In this document: positions 1 to 5,412 of the stretch, piece after piece | Layout of the letters: each line of letters opens with the position of its first letter | Position numbering within the stretch: position 1 is the stretch's first letter | Source of the DNA: Bacteroidales bacterium | Lineage (GTDB): Bacteria > Bacteroidota > Bacteroidia > Bacteroidales > P3 | Direction: 5' to 3' | NCBI GenBank assembly: GCA_016281475.1 | Contig: JAEEIS010000142.1 | Location: 1-5,412, forward strand | DNA: 5,412 nucleotides | Program-made: the position numbers and the translations under genes | Notes under the pieces: generated by a model | Databases searched by the model: none | What the model was told of the DNA's origin: nothing | Seen by the model: only the letters and a program-made list of their open reading frames with translations

Positions 1-426
1 ATTCGAGTATCCAGTCTGGTTCAGCATATCGGAAAAATCTTGCAGGGCCGTGCTCGCATTGGAGAACGTCACATCCTTGAACTGCACAAGAATCACCAGG
101 AAGTGCTTCTGGCCATTGGCGATGCCCGACTTGGCAAGGTTGCGGCTGCGGGCCGCGTTGACCTGGCTGCGGCGCATAGCTGCGGCGGCCCTCCTGGTGC
201 TTAGCTGTGCCTCCGACGCAGGTCGATAATACCCGTCGGCATCCTTTTCAACGACCTGCCCGTTAGCGTCGGTCACCCAGTGGCAGAACTCATCGCCGTG
301 CAGGCGGATCTTAATCACAGAACCGTCAGGCTGCGTATAGTTTATAAAGCGGGGGTAAGCGGGAACGGCGTTTGCCACTGCGCACATGCACAGGGCCGCA
401 AAAAACGATAACAATATCTTTTTCAT
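1..426 (-). CDS. Secreted M6-family (immune inhibitor A-like) metalloprotease, N-terminal part, runs off window
   Basis: The first 142 codons of a gene that continues past base 1. It starts at ATG 424-426 with a clear Sec signal peptide: MKK, a hydrophobic stretch LLSFFAALCMCAVA and a likely signal peptidase I site after ANA (residue 20). There is no lipobox at the cleavage site, so the product is probably secreted rather than lipidated. The mature start has features known from the N-terminal region of M6 peptidases of Bacteroidota: QPDGSVIKIRLHGDEFCHWV (residues 32-51), TDANGQVV, DADGYY, then a basic Ala/Arg linker, then GQKHFLVILVQFKDVTFSN (about 105-123) and a DMLNQTGYSN segment that in this family leads into the catalytic domain. 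The zinc-binding HExxH would lie beyond the window and is not seen, so protease activity is inferred from the family. The start is only 6 bases after the lipoprotein stop, which points to co-transcription. No classical Shine-Dalgarno is visible. The exact peptidase subfamily is less sure than the general call. Confidence 0.85.
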   Translation of the reverse strand, partial: MKKILLSFFAALCMCAVANAVPAYPRFINYTQPDGSVIKIRLHGDEFCHWVTDANGQVVEKDADGYYRPASEAQLSTRRAAAAMRRSQVNAARSRNLAKSGIANGQKHFLVILVQFKDVTFSNASTALQDFSDMLNQTGYSN

Positions 427-432
427 ATCCCG

Positions 433-2220
433 TTACTTTTTAACTATGAAACCTTGTCCGCTGCCGTCGCCGATCCACACCTTGGGACCGTCCTCTTTAA
501 TTACGGACATATTGTAGCTTTGGCTGAGAACAGTCTGAAGGCCGCTGCGCCAGTGGACCGTCACCGTCACGTCATCACCCTTGACCGCAGAGCGAGACAA
601 GCCGGTAATCTCCAGCTCGTCCACCGAATCCGGCCTGATGAGGGTGAAGGTGAGCACGTCGTTGGCGTTGTAGCTGCGGGTAATCTGGTCTATGCCGGGG
701 GTGTATTCCCACTCCTGACCAGATCCCAGATAGCAACCGTAGATAGTCTTCTGAAGAAGGGCGTCGTTGGCAGGGTCAGCTGGCCCGGAACCGCCGCCGC
801 TGCGACGATAGATGGATGTCTTCTGCTGATTGTTATTGGAATAGCAACTGAAGCGGGGACTGCCGGTGTTATAACTGAGAATAGAGCTAGCACCAGCTTT
901 CGCTGTGATAGTTGCAAGACCGGTACTGGCGATAGAAATTGTCCAGCTGGCATTGCTTGTCTTTGTAGAAGAATTGACAAGATAATTCTTACTGCTGGCA
1001 CTGGCCAGATACTCGCTGCCATCCCTGAAAGACCAGGTACCACTTTCGCCACCGGTCTCAAGGGTAAGTATGGTGGCGCTGCCGGCAGAAGCTATGCTGC
1101 TACCATCGCCAGAAATGGTAATCTCTACCGGATCCCGGAAGTTGCCGCTTTCGTTGAGGGCACCAAGCGCCAGGGAACCGTTCTTGTAGACAATCAGTAT
1201 CTCGTCGCCGGCCATCAGGGTAGAAGCGTCCGTGACAAGGGTGAAGGAATCGCTGCCGCTACCGGCTGCAAACTCCGTAAATTCCGCTCCGGCAGCTTCG
1301 GCCATATCCACACTGAACACGGCCACCTCGCCCGCCTCGAACTTGAACGTTTGACCCTGCGGGAACTCGACGTACCGCTCCCATAAGCCTGCGCTGGTGT
1401 AAGCGCGCACAACCATTATCTGTTCCGACACGTCCACCGGCGCGCATCCGAACCAGATGTCGGTCGCGCTGCTGGTGTTGATTGTCAGGGTAGAAGATGC
1501 GCCGTAGTCGGTGAGTGTGTGCGTCCCGTCGGTCTCGTCGCACGCCCAGTACCAGTCGCCCGCTACGGGCGTGGTGAACGTGAGTTCCACCTGCTTCAAT
1601 GATTCGCCCTGTTCAAGGGCCAGGTTCTGCAGTGACAGGCGTCCGTATGCGGTAAGATGATAGAACATAAGGTCCACATCATTTATCGTTTCGGCATCGG
1701 TAAACTGATCGCTGGCCGCAGCAATAATAATGGCCCTCTCGTCCACAGAAGTAGCGGTAGGCGTCTGTGTGCCAGGGATGTTTACCTTCCACGCCTCACG
1801 GCTCGGGCTTAGCGCCACAGCCGCGCTGGACGGACTCACTGCATAGAACGTGTAGGGCGACGCGCTTGCGCCAAAATCGATGTTCGCGCTGAACGACGCC
1901 GTCGTAAAATCGCTGGACGGAGTTACGCCCGCTACCTGAGCCCCGCTGTAATTGAGAGAAACCTTCACCTCGGAATCGTTGCCGGTCCAAAGGGTAGGGC
2001 GCGCTCCTGTGGCGTCGGCCTGTCCAAAGGCGACCTTCGTGCCGGCCGGCCTTGCGTGAAAAGTGACCAGGCGGCCGTCATTCCCGGACCCGCCGTCATT
2101 CCCGGCTTGACCGGGAATCTCCATCCTCTGCAGCACCGGATCGCTCGCACAGCCCCAGAAGGCAAAGGCGGCCAGCAATACGGCTGCCGCCTTTGTGATA
2201 ATGTTACAGTTCCTTCTCAT
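433..2220 (-). CDS. Fimbrillin-like surface lipoprotein with a shared Bacteroidota accessory module
   Basis: 595 residues from ATG 2218-2220 to TAA 433-435. A TTG 15 bases further upstream is open, but the ATG puts the basic MRR directly before the hydrophobic core and is preferred. The lipoprotein signal peptide is residues 1-23 with acceptor Cys24 (AFAFWGC-ASD); Phe and Trp at -3 and -2 are unusual. Residues about 51-310 look like a fimbrillin (Mfa-like) domain: LVTFHA, TKVAF, LWTGND, FYAVSP, DLMFYHLTAYGRLSLQNL and DWYW are typical sites. Residues about 323-473 are a module also present in the upstream nuclease gene (YNTGSPRFSCY at 450-460). After a GGGSG linker, residues about 480-595 form a C-terminal beta-rich domain ending in KVWIGDGSGQGFIVKK, which I recognise only as a recurring Bacteroidota lipoprotein ending. 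Residues 33-49 are encoded by a REP-like palindrome. Predicted role: outer-membrane anchored adhesin or pilus-like subunit; ligand unknown. It sits between a nuclease and a protease gene, with a one-base overlap upstream and a 6-base gap downstream. Confidence 0.85.
   Translation of the reverse strand: MRRNCNIITKAAAVLLAAFAFWGCASDPVLQRMEIPGQAGNDGGSGNDGRLVTFHARPAGTKVAFGQADATGARPTLWTGNDSEVKVSLNYSGAQVAGVTPSSDFTTASFSANIDFGASASPYTFYAVSPSSAAVALSPSREAWKVNIPGTQTPTATSVDERAIIIAAASDQFTDAETINDVDLMFYHLTAYGRLSLQNLALEQGESLKQVELTFTTPVAGDWYWACDETDGTHTLTDYGASSTLTINTSSATDIWFGCAPVDVSEQIMVVRAYTSAGLWERYVEFPQGQTFKFEAGEVAVFSVDMAEAAGAEFTEFAAGSGSDSFTLVTDASTLMAGDEILIVYKNGSLALGALNESGNFRDPVEITISGDGSSIASAGSATILTLETGGESGTWSFRDGSEYLASASSKNYLVNSSTKTSNASWTISIASTGLATITAKAGASSILSYNTGSPRFSCYSNNNQQKTSIYRRSGGGSGPADPANDALLQKTIYGCYLGSGQEWEYTPGIDQITRSYNANDVLTFTLIRPDSVDELEITGLSRSAVKGDDVTVTVHWRSGLQTVLSQSYNMSVIKEDGPKVWIGDGSGQGFIVKK
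802..1254 (-). repeat. Shared protein module, copy in the lipoprotein gene
   Basis: Encodes lipoprotein residues about 323-473 (FTLVTDASTLMAGDEILIVY ... YLASASS ... ASWTISI ... YNTGSPRFSCY). The last part resembles the module at 5193-5412 in the nuclease gene. At 841-874 against 5247-5280 I count 24 of 34 identical bases by hand, so this is diverged homology rather than a recent duplication. G+C over 841-1020 is about 48 percent, while samples of the flanking domains at 541-600, 1321-1380 and 1861-1920 are 63-65 percent. Confidence 0.6.
2075..2118. repeat. REP-like short palindromic repeat embedded in the lipoprotein gene
   Basis: The 13-base unit CCGTCATTCCCGG occurs at 2075-2087 and again at 2093-2105, exactly 18 bases apart. 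The second copy is the left arm of a hairpin: ATTCCCGG (2098-2105), loop CTTGA, CCGGGAAT (2111-2118). From memory, ATTCCCGG...CCGGGAAT with a flanking GTC/GAC is a widespread bacterial intergenic repeat style; I cannot confirm its copy number in this genome. Here it is translated as IPGQAGNDGGSGNDG, directly behind the lipidated Cys. Confidence 0.65.
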
Positions 2221-2233
2221 TAGAAATTCCCCC
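2218..2233 (-). promoter_or_regulatory. Translational coupling site: nuclease stop overlaps lipoprotein start (TAATG)
   Basis: The nuclease TAA (2220-2222) shares its last A with the lipoprotein ATG (2218-2220). A purine-rich GGGGGAA (about 2227-2233) sits roughly seven bases before the ATG and could serve as a weak ribosome site, though it is not AGGAGG. The overlap suggests that the lipoprotein is translated by ribosomes finishing the nuclease frame. Confidence 0.55.
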
Positions 2234-3533
2234 AAGGACTATCAGTTACCGGTGAAATGTTGCTGCCGGACGATTCGCCGGTGAACCAGGTGTGGTTGGT
2301 GTTGGCCTCGGCCTTACCCTGTAACCCGGTTGCGGTATCGCCCGGAACATTTGCAAAGAAATTGAAGCCGGCACGGGCCTCGATTGCATCGATGCTCGTT
2401 ACATAGGCGCTGTCGTAGTATTTCTCACCAGCGTGCGACACGTTCGTATAAACGAAAGCGATGCCCTTGGCACTGGTTATTGTGCCGTTGCTGAAGGTGC
2501 ACTTCATAATACACTTGTAGAAGTGGCTTGGAATGGGCACGTTCAGGTTGCCGCTGGGCTTAGTGATAGTGTTTCCTTCGTACAGCACACCGGTAATAAC
2601 ATAGAGCATGGCGGTGCCGCTGGGGGCCTGGCTCTTCACCCTGTTCTCCAGTTGCTGCCATACGCCGTCGCCGCTATAACCTGCTGCGCTGCCGTTGAAA
2701 CCATTCTGCCACTGAGGCGCCTGGTTGCTGTAGTAGAAAGTCTGCTTGTTCTGCTTAGTTGTACTTTGGCGGTACTCAGAAGCCACAAGGTGTCCCATAC
2801 TGTAACCGACGGTGCTGGCGTTGTCAAGACCCGTCTGCTGTGTCAGGCTGATTGCTGGGTCGTTGGCCCAACTCTCGTTGCGCCCGACGTTGTTATCCGG
2901 CCAGTAGGTCGTGTTCATGGTATGTGCAGTCCACAACGGAGCATACTTGGTCTTGTCGTACAGCACCACATAGTTCACAGTCTCTTCATTGCTGTGCGTG
3001 TAGGTGTGCACGGCAATCTGGCGATTGTTGTTGTTGGTGCTGAAACTGTACCAATTGTCGTCCCGGTCAGAATTCGTTCCGGTCGCCCGGCTGGCAGGAT
3101 TCAAGCCTGTTACATCGGGCATTCCGTAATCGGTGAGATACGCGTACCCGGCAGGAATCTGTGCCTCTGTTGTAAAGGACAGAGTCTCGCCGAAACGGTA
3201 TTCGTACTGGTTGGTGCTCGCATTGAATTCACGGACAAACGCCTTATAATAATAAGTCGTGCTGCCTGTGAGATTCTCCAGCGTGCAGGAAATACTGCCG
3301 CTCGCATTGGAACCTACATTGGAACTGTCATAAGACGTACTCAGACTGTTCCAATTCGCTTCCGGATTGTTGACAAGGCTGGAATTCGTGCTGTACACAA
3401 AGCCCGCCTCATAAATATTTCCGGTTGCTCCGGTCCAGGAGCCCGACAGGGTTGCCCCTGTCGGGCCGCTGACCGTCGCATTTCCGGTCGTTACTGTGGC
3501 TGTCGCCCCGGAGGCTCCCCCTCCGGTTCCGCT
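2220..3533 (-). CDS. DNA/RNA non-specific endonuclease (NUC1 family) with N-terminal FN3-like domain; 3' part of a gene interrupted by a TGA
   Basis: 437 codons downstream of the in-frame TGA, ending at TAA 2220-2222. Counting from the first codon after the TGA: Gly-rich linker (1-10, SGTGGGASGA), an FN3-like domain (about 11-125, with EAGFVYS, NLTGSTTYYYKAFVRE and GETLSFTT), then the nuclease domain (about 130-437). Family hallmarks: YSMGHLVAS (244-252) with the general-base His248, QTFYYSNQAPQWQNGFN (264-280) carrying the metal-ligand Asn candidates 277/280, GVWQQLE with Glu296, LYVITGVLY, and the C-terminal SIDAIEARAGFNFF. The usual Asp-Arg of DRGH is replaced by Ser-Met, so activity may be altered. 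Family members cleave single- and double-stranded DNA and RNA with a metal ion. No ATG precedes the FN3-like domain: candidate starts are GTG 3396-3398, which would cut that domain, and ATG 3120-3122, which would leave a nuclease domain of 300 residues without a signal peptide. The fragment is therefore best read as the end of the same gene as 3534-5412. Confidence 0.8.
   Translation of the reverse strand, partial: SGTGGGASGATATVTTGNATVSGPTGATLSGSWTGATGNIYEAGFVYSTNSSLVNNPEANWNSLSTSYDSSNVGSNASGSISCTLENLTGSTTYYYKAFVREFNASTNQYEYRFGETLSFTTEAQIPAGYAYLTDYGMPDVTGLNPASRATGTNSDRDDNWYSFSTNNNNRQIAVHTYTHSNEETVNYVVLYDKTKYAPLWTAHTMNTTYWPDNNVGRNESWANDPAISLTQQTGLDNASTVGYSMGHLVASEYRQSTTKQNKQTFYYSNQAPQWQNGFNGSAAGYSGDGVWQQLENRVKSQAPSGTAMLYVITGVLYEGNTITKPSGNLNVPIPSHFYKCIMKCTFSNGTITSAKGIAFVYTNVSHAGEKYYDSAYVTSIDAIEARAGFNFFANVPGDTATGLQGKAEANTNHTWFTGESSGSNISPVTDSPWGNF
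3441..3466. repeat. Perfect 11-bp hairpin with 4-base loop in the FN3-coding region
   Basis: GCCCGACAGGG (3441-3451), loop TTGC, CCCTGTCGGGC (3456-3466): an uninterrupted 11-bp inverted repeat, very GC-rich. It codes for the GPTGATLSG stretch of the FN3-like domain. No T-run follows on either strand, so a terminator is unlikely. It lies 67 bases after the TGA. Confidence 0.8.
3508..3526 (-). repeat. Perfect 7-bp hairpin just after the in-frame TGA
   Basis: Coding strand CCGGAGG-GGGAG-CCTCCGG: seven perfect base pairs with a 5-base loop. It begins seven bases downstream of the TGA at 3534-3536. No T-run follows on either strand, so it is not an intrinsic terminator. It encodes part of the Gly/Ala-rich linker. 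Confidence 0.7.
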
Positions 3534-3536
3534 TCA
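3534..3536 (-). other. In-frame TGA separating accessory domains from the nuclease domain
   Basis: On the coding strand the codons run AAC GGT ACC AAT TGA AGC GGA ACC GGA. Both sides are the same frame (the distance from 3534 to the final stop at 2220 is 438 codons), and no other stop lies between. If the TGA were GGA the linker would read GTN-G-SGTGGGASG, so a single T to G change would restore a natural Gly-rich linker. Possible causes are a nonsense mutation, a read or assembly error, or recoding. It is the only internal stop among about 1,800 codons in the window. Confidence 0.9.
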
Positions 3537-5412
3537 ATTGGTACCGTTGAACTGTGCACTATAGAATGTAATGTAACCGTTTCCACTAGTTGTTGTGCGG
3601 GTTACATTGTAGACAATTCTATAATACTTGCCTGCCCAGCTGGTATTGTCTTCTTTATCAAAAGTAACAGTGGCACTGGCTATACCAGAAGTAACTGTCT
3701 TGGTAGCAATTGCATTAGCACCACTTGCAGCATCAGCAGCCGAATTATGAACGGTAATTGTCAAAGAATTTACAGTCAGGCTACTTGCAACAGAACCGGA
3801 GCCAACTTTTATCTGGTTAATATCAGCAGGAATTGCATCTGTACTATATATAGCACGATTTTGATCAGTAATACCTTTTCCTCCAATTCTCCATGGAGTC
3901 TGCTCTGTATTACCCTCTACTTTCCATCCAATTGAGTTCTGTGTCACGGTACTTGCAGTAGCATATGCATTACCTGAAGCAAAGATAGTACCATCAAGTG
4001 TGTACGAGAAAGGAGTTCCATTGCTCACCTTGGACTGTGTGCAAGTAATCTCCGTGAATACGGAAGGGTCAGTATTATGCTTTACTTTGAGCACGAGGAC
4101 TTTGTCTGCGGTTGTGCTGGTGTTGGCTTCCTTGGGCTTGACGCTTAATTTGGTGCCACCGGTAGTAGTGATGGTCCAGTCGTTATAAGTACCGGATACG
4201 ATGTCTGTGGTAAAGCCGGCATTCCCGCTGGTCGTCACGGTAATTTGCCTTAAGTCAGTCTCATCTGCCGCCCAAGTCAATGATTCGGGATCAACGGTGA
4301 TGGTAGGAGCCTTTGTTATTGAGACAAGATAGTTGCCATTAGCCAGCTGAGGAGCATTATTATATGTTCCAATCTGACCATAAACAATAACGATGTCATT
4401 TACGGCAATCTGGTCGGTACTTGTAAAGTCTTCACCATCAAGATACTTTCCTCTGTAAACCAGAATACTTCTAGTACCGTCACTGATGGTATATGTTGCG
4501 TTCTTATAGTTTAAGCTGACTTCAGTAATACTAGTAATTCGTCCAGTTACATATACCAACGCATCGCCCGAACCGTTAGGATACTTGTCAAGAATATCAC
4601 CGGCAGTGTAAGGGTCTTGCTCAGTGCCCGAACCAACAGTAGCAACAGTAATAACATAGGCAGCAGAAGCCACCTCGCTATTCTTGTAGTTCGATTTCAC
4701 TGCGATGGCCTTGATGGTGCATGCCTCAGTTACGGCTACAGGTTCGGTGTATTCTGTCCAGCCACCCTCAGAGAATTCGGTGGAACCGGTGGTATACCAA
4801 ATTGTTGCGCCAGAAGTGGCGGAAGCAATTGTGATGGTTGTGCCGGAGGTAACCTCACCGGCTGCAGGACTGAAAGTGGGCGCTGCGCAAGTCGGGCGCG
4901 AATCGGTAACGGTGAGCGTGTAGCTCTTGACAGTGGTCTTGTAAGGAGCGGTGGCATCACTTCCGTCGTAGGTGGCGCTGATGGTTGTGGTGCCTTCGCT
5001 TACGGCTGTAACACTACCAGTTGTTGCATCTACAGTTGCCACAGCGGGTGCGCTGGAAGCATAAGTGACAGGCAGTGCCGCAGGTGAGTTGAAAACCAAA
5101 TCAGGTAAAATGTAACTCAAGCCATTTGCAGTCATTGTTGCAGTACCTGTTTCTTCACTCCAGCTCATAGGAGCCTCGTCGCGGGAATCTGCAAGGGCAT
5201 AAAGCTGGATAGCAGCATAGCCCGATGAAGATTCATTCTTGCCGGTATAGCAAGCAAAACGGGGAGAACCGGTATTGTACCATATCATTCTTGTGTCGTC
5301 TGCTACATTAGCAATAATCCAATTACCAGATGTTACACCAGCAGATATTGTCCAGCGGGTATTATCAGATTCTGTAGAAGCCGTTGACAACGAATTGCCG
5401 GAGAACCAACCC
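3534..5412 (-). CDS. Multidomain surface protein, 5' part of the interrupted nuclease gene (N terminus outside window)
   Basis: 625 codons open from the window edge to TGA 3534-3536; the true start and any signal peptide are not seen. Domains, counted from the edge: end of a Bacteroidota module shared with the downstream lipoprotein (1-73, YNTGSPRFACY at 45-55); bacterial Ig-like group 2 (about 80-170, SSAPAVATVDATTGSVTAV, EGTTTISATY); chitobiase/beta-hexosaminidase C-terminal-like (about 172-254, PTFSPAAGEVTSG, ATIWYTTGS, CTIKAIAV); an OB-fold-like domain common in these proteins (about 258-366, GSGTEQDPYTAGDI, VYVTGRI, ATYTISDGT, YGQIGTYNNAPQLANGNY); BACON-like (about 367-460, ITVDPESLTWAA to EITCTQSK); and a jelly-roll-like beta domain (about 463-625, GWKVEGN, IKVGSGS, YYRIVYNV, ITFYSAQF). 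None is catalytic; they suggest binding to polysaccharide or nucleic acid, an inference. The frame continues without shift past the TGA into linker, FN3-like and nuclease domains, so this is most likely the front of one secreted nuclease of more than 1,060 residues. Confidence 0.8.
   Translation of the reverse strand, partial: GWFSGNSLSTASTESDNTRWTISAGVTSGNWIIANVADDTRMIWYNTGSPRFACYTGKNESSSGYAAIQLYALADSRDEAPMSWSEETGTATMTANGLSYILPDLVFNSPAALPVTYASSAPAVATVDATTGSVTAVSEGTTTISATYDGSDATAPYKTTVKSYTLTVTDSRPTCAAPTFSPAAGEVTSGTTITIASATSGATIWYTTGSTEFSEGGWTEYTEPVAVTEACTIKAIAVKSNYKNSEVASAAYVITVATVGSGTEQDPYTAGDILDKYPNGSGDALVYVTGRITSITEVSLNYKNATYTISDGTRSILVYRGKYLDGEDFTSTDQIAVNDIVIVYGQIGTYNNAPQLANGNYLVSITKAPTITVDPESLTWAADETDLRQITVTTSGNAGFTTDIVSGTYNDWTITTTGGTKLSVKPKEANTSTTADKVLVLKVKHNTDPSVFTEITCTQSKVSNGTPFSYTLDGTIFASGNAYATASTVTQNSIGWKVEGNTEQTPWRIGGKGITDQNRAIYSTDAIPADINQIKVGSGSVASSLTVNSLTITVHNSAADAASGANAIATKTVTSGIASATVTFDKEDNTSWAGKYYRIVYNVTRTTTSGNGYITFYSAQFNGTN
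5193..5412 (-). repeat. Shared protein module, copy at the visible start of the nuclease gene (truncated by window edge)
   Basis: Encodes GWFSGNSLSTAS, RWTISAGVTSGNWIIANV and YNTGSPRFACY (5247-5279), then IQLYAL. It aligns with the end of the lipoprotein module at 802-1254; the front of this copy is outside the window. In both genes the module precedes a different domain, which fits domain shuffling among Bacteroidota surface proteins. Confidence 0.6.

Noticed and set aside
427..432. Promoter between the lipoprotein and protease genes
   Set aside because: The gap is only 6 bases. No Bacteroidota-type -33/-7 pair was recognised upstream, so co-transcription is simpler.
454..1386. A 310-codon open frame on the + strand
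   Set aside because: It is antisense to the lipoprotein gene, whose signal peptide and domains are clear; its own translation shows no family features or signal.
3441..3466. Intrinsic transcription terminator
   Set aside because: The stem is strong but neither strand has a T-run after it, and it lies in the middle of a domain-coding frame.
3508..3536. UGA read as selenocysteine with the following hairpin as a SECIS element
   Set aside because: The hairpin is short, without the bulge expected of a bacterial SECIS, and the codon falls in a flexible Gly-rich linker of an exported protein where a selenocysteine has no plausible role.
3534..3536. UGA reassigned to Gly or Trp (alternative genetic code)
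   Set aside because: About 1,800 codons are visible and only one TGA is internal. With a reassigned code many would be expected, and the gene content is of ordinary Bacteroidota type.
2433..3935. A 500-codon open frame on the + strand
   Set aside because: It lies antisense to the nuclease gene, crosses two different domain regions and the TGA, and its translation is a low-complexity mix rich in Cys/Val/Ile/Arg with no recognisable domain. It is a by-product of codon bias on the other strand.
4617..5087. A 156-codon + strand frame rich in Cys, Gly and Ser
   Set aside because: It is antisense to well-recognised Ig-like and chitobiase-C-like modules; its Cys/Gly richness follows from Ala/Thr codons on the coding strand.
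1..5412. CRISPR array, tRNA/rRNA, transposase or diversity-generating retroelement
   Set aside because: There are no regularly spaced repeats, no RNA gene signature, no transposase or reverse transcriptase coding sequence, and no template/variable repeat pair. The only module similarity (about 24 of 34 bases in the best part) is ordinary diverged homology.

Overview
The window looks like part of a chromosome from a Bacteroidales bacterium (Bacteroidota), probably a gut or rumen type. This is an inference from gene content: a fimbrillin-like lipoprotein, BACON-, Big_2- and chitobiase-C-like modules, a secreted NUC1-type nuclease and an M6-type metalloprotease, with no classical AGGAGG ribosome binding sites. 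Species cannot be told.

Everything real is on the minus strand, so transcription runs from base 5412 towards base 1. The order is: (1) a large secreted multidomain protein, 5' end outside the window, which reads as one frame from 5412 to 2220 but is cut by a single in-frame TGA at 3534-3536. Upstream of the TGA are accessory modules (shared Bacteroidota module, Ig-like, chitobiase-C-like, OB-fold-like, BACON-like, jelly-roll-like); downstream are a Gly-rich linker, an FN3-like domain and a DNA/RNA non-specific endonuclease domain. (2) A 595-residue fimbrillin-like lipoprotein (2220-433), whose ATG overlaps the nuclease stop codon by one base. (3) The first 142 residues of a secreted M6-family metalloprotease (426 to the window edge), starting 6 bases after the lipoprotein stop. 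The spacing says the three form one operon. Its promoter lies outside the window, and no gene-free stretch is longer than 6 bases.

All three products are predicted to be exported or surface-attached (export of the nuclease is inferred from its domains, since its N terminus is missing): a nuclease, an adhesin/fimbrillin-like lipoprotein and a protease. A joint role at the cell surface in attacking extracellular DNA/RNA and protein is plausible but only inferred.

The points most worth a second look are: the in-frame TGA followed immediately by a very GC-rich 100-base stretch with two perfect hairpins; a short REP-like palindrome that has become coding sequence just after the lipoprotein signal peptide; a shared module (YNTGSPRF-x-CY) in the two adjacent genes with a base composition unlike its surroundings in the lipoprotein gene; and a nuclease active site in which the usual DRGH is SMGH. 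I do not see convincing evidence for a wholly new biological system.
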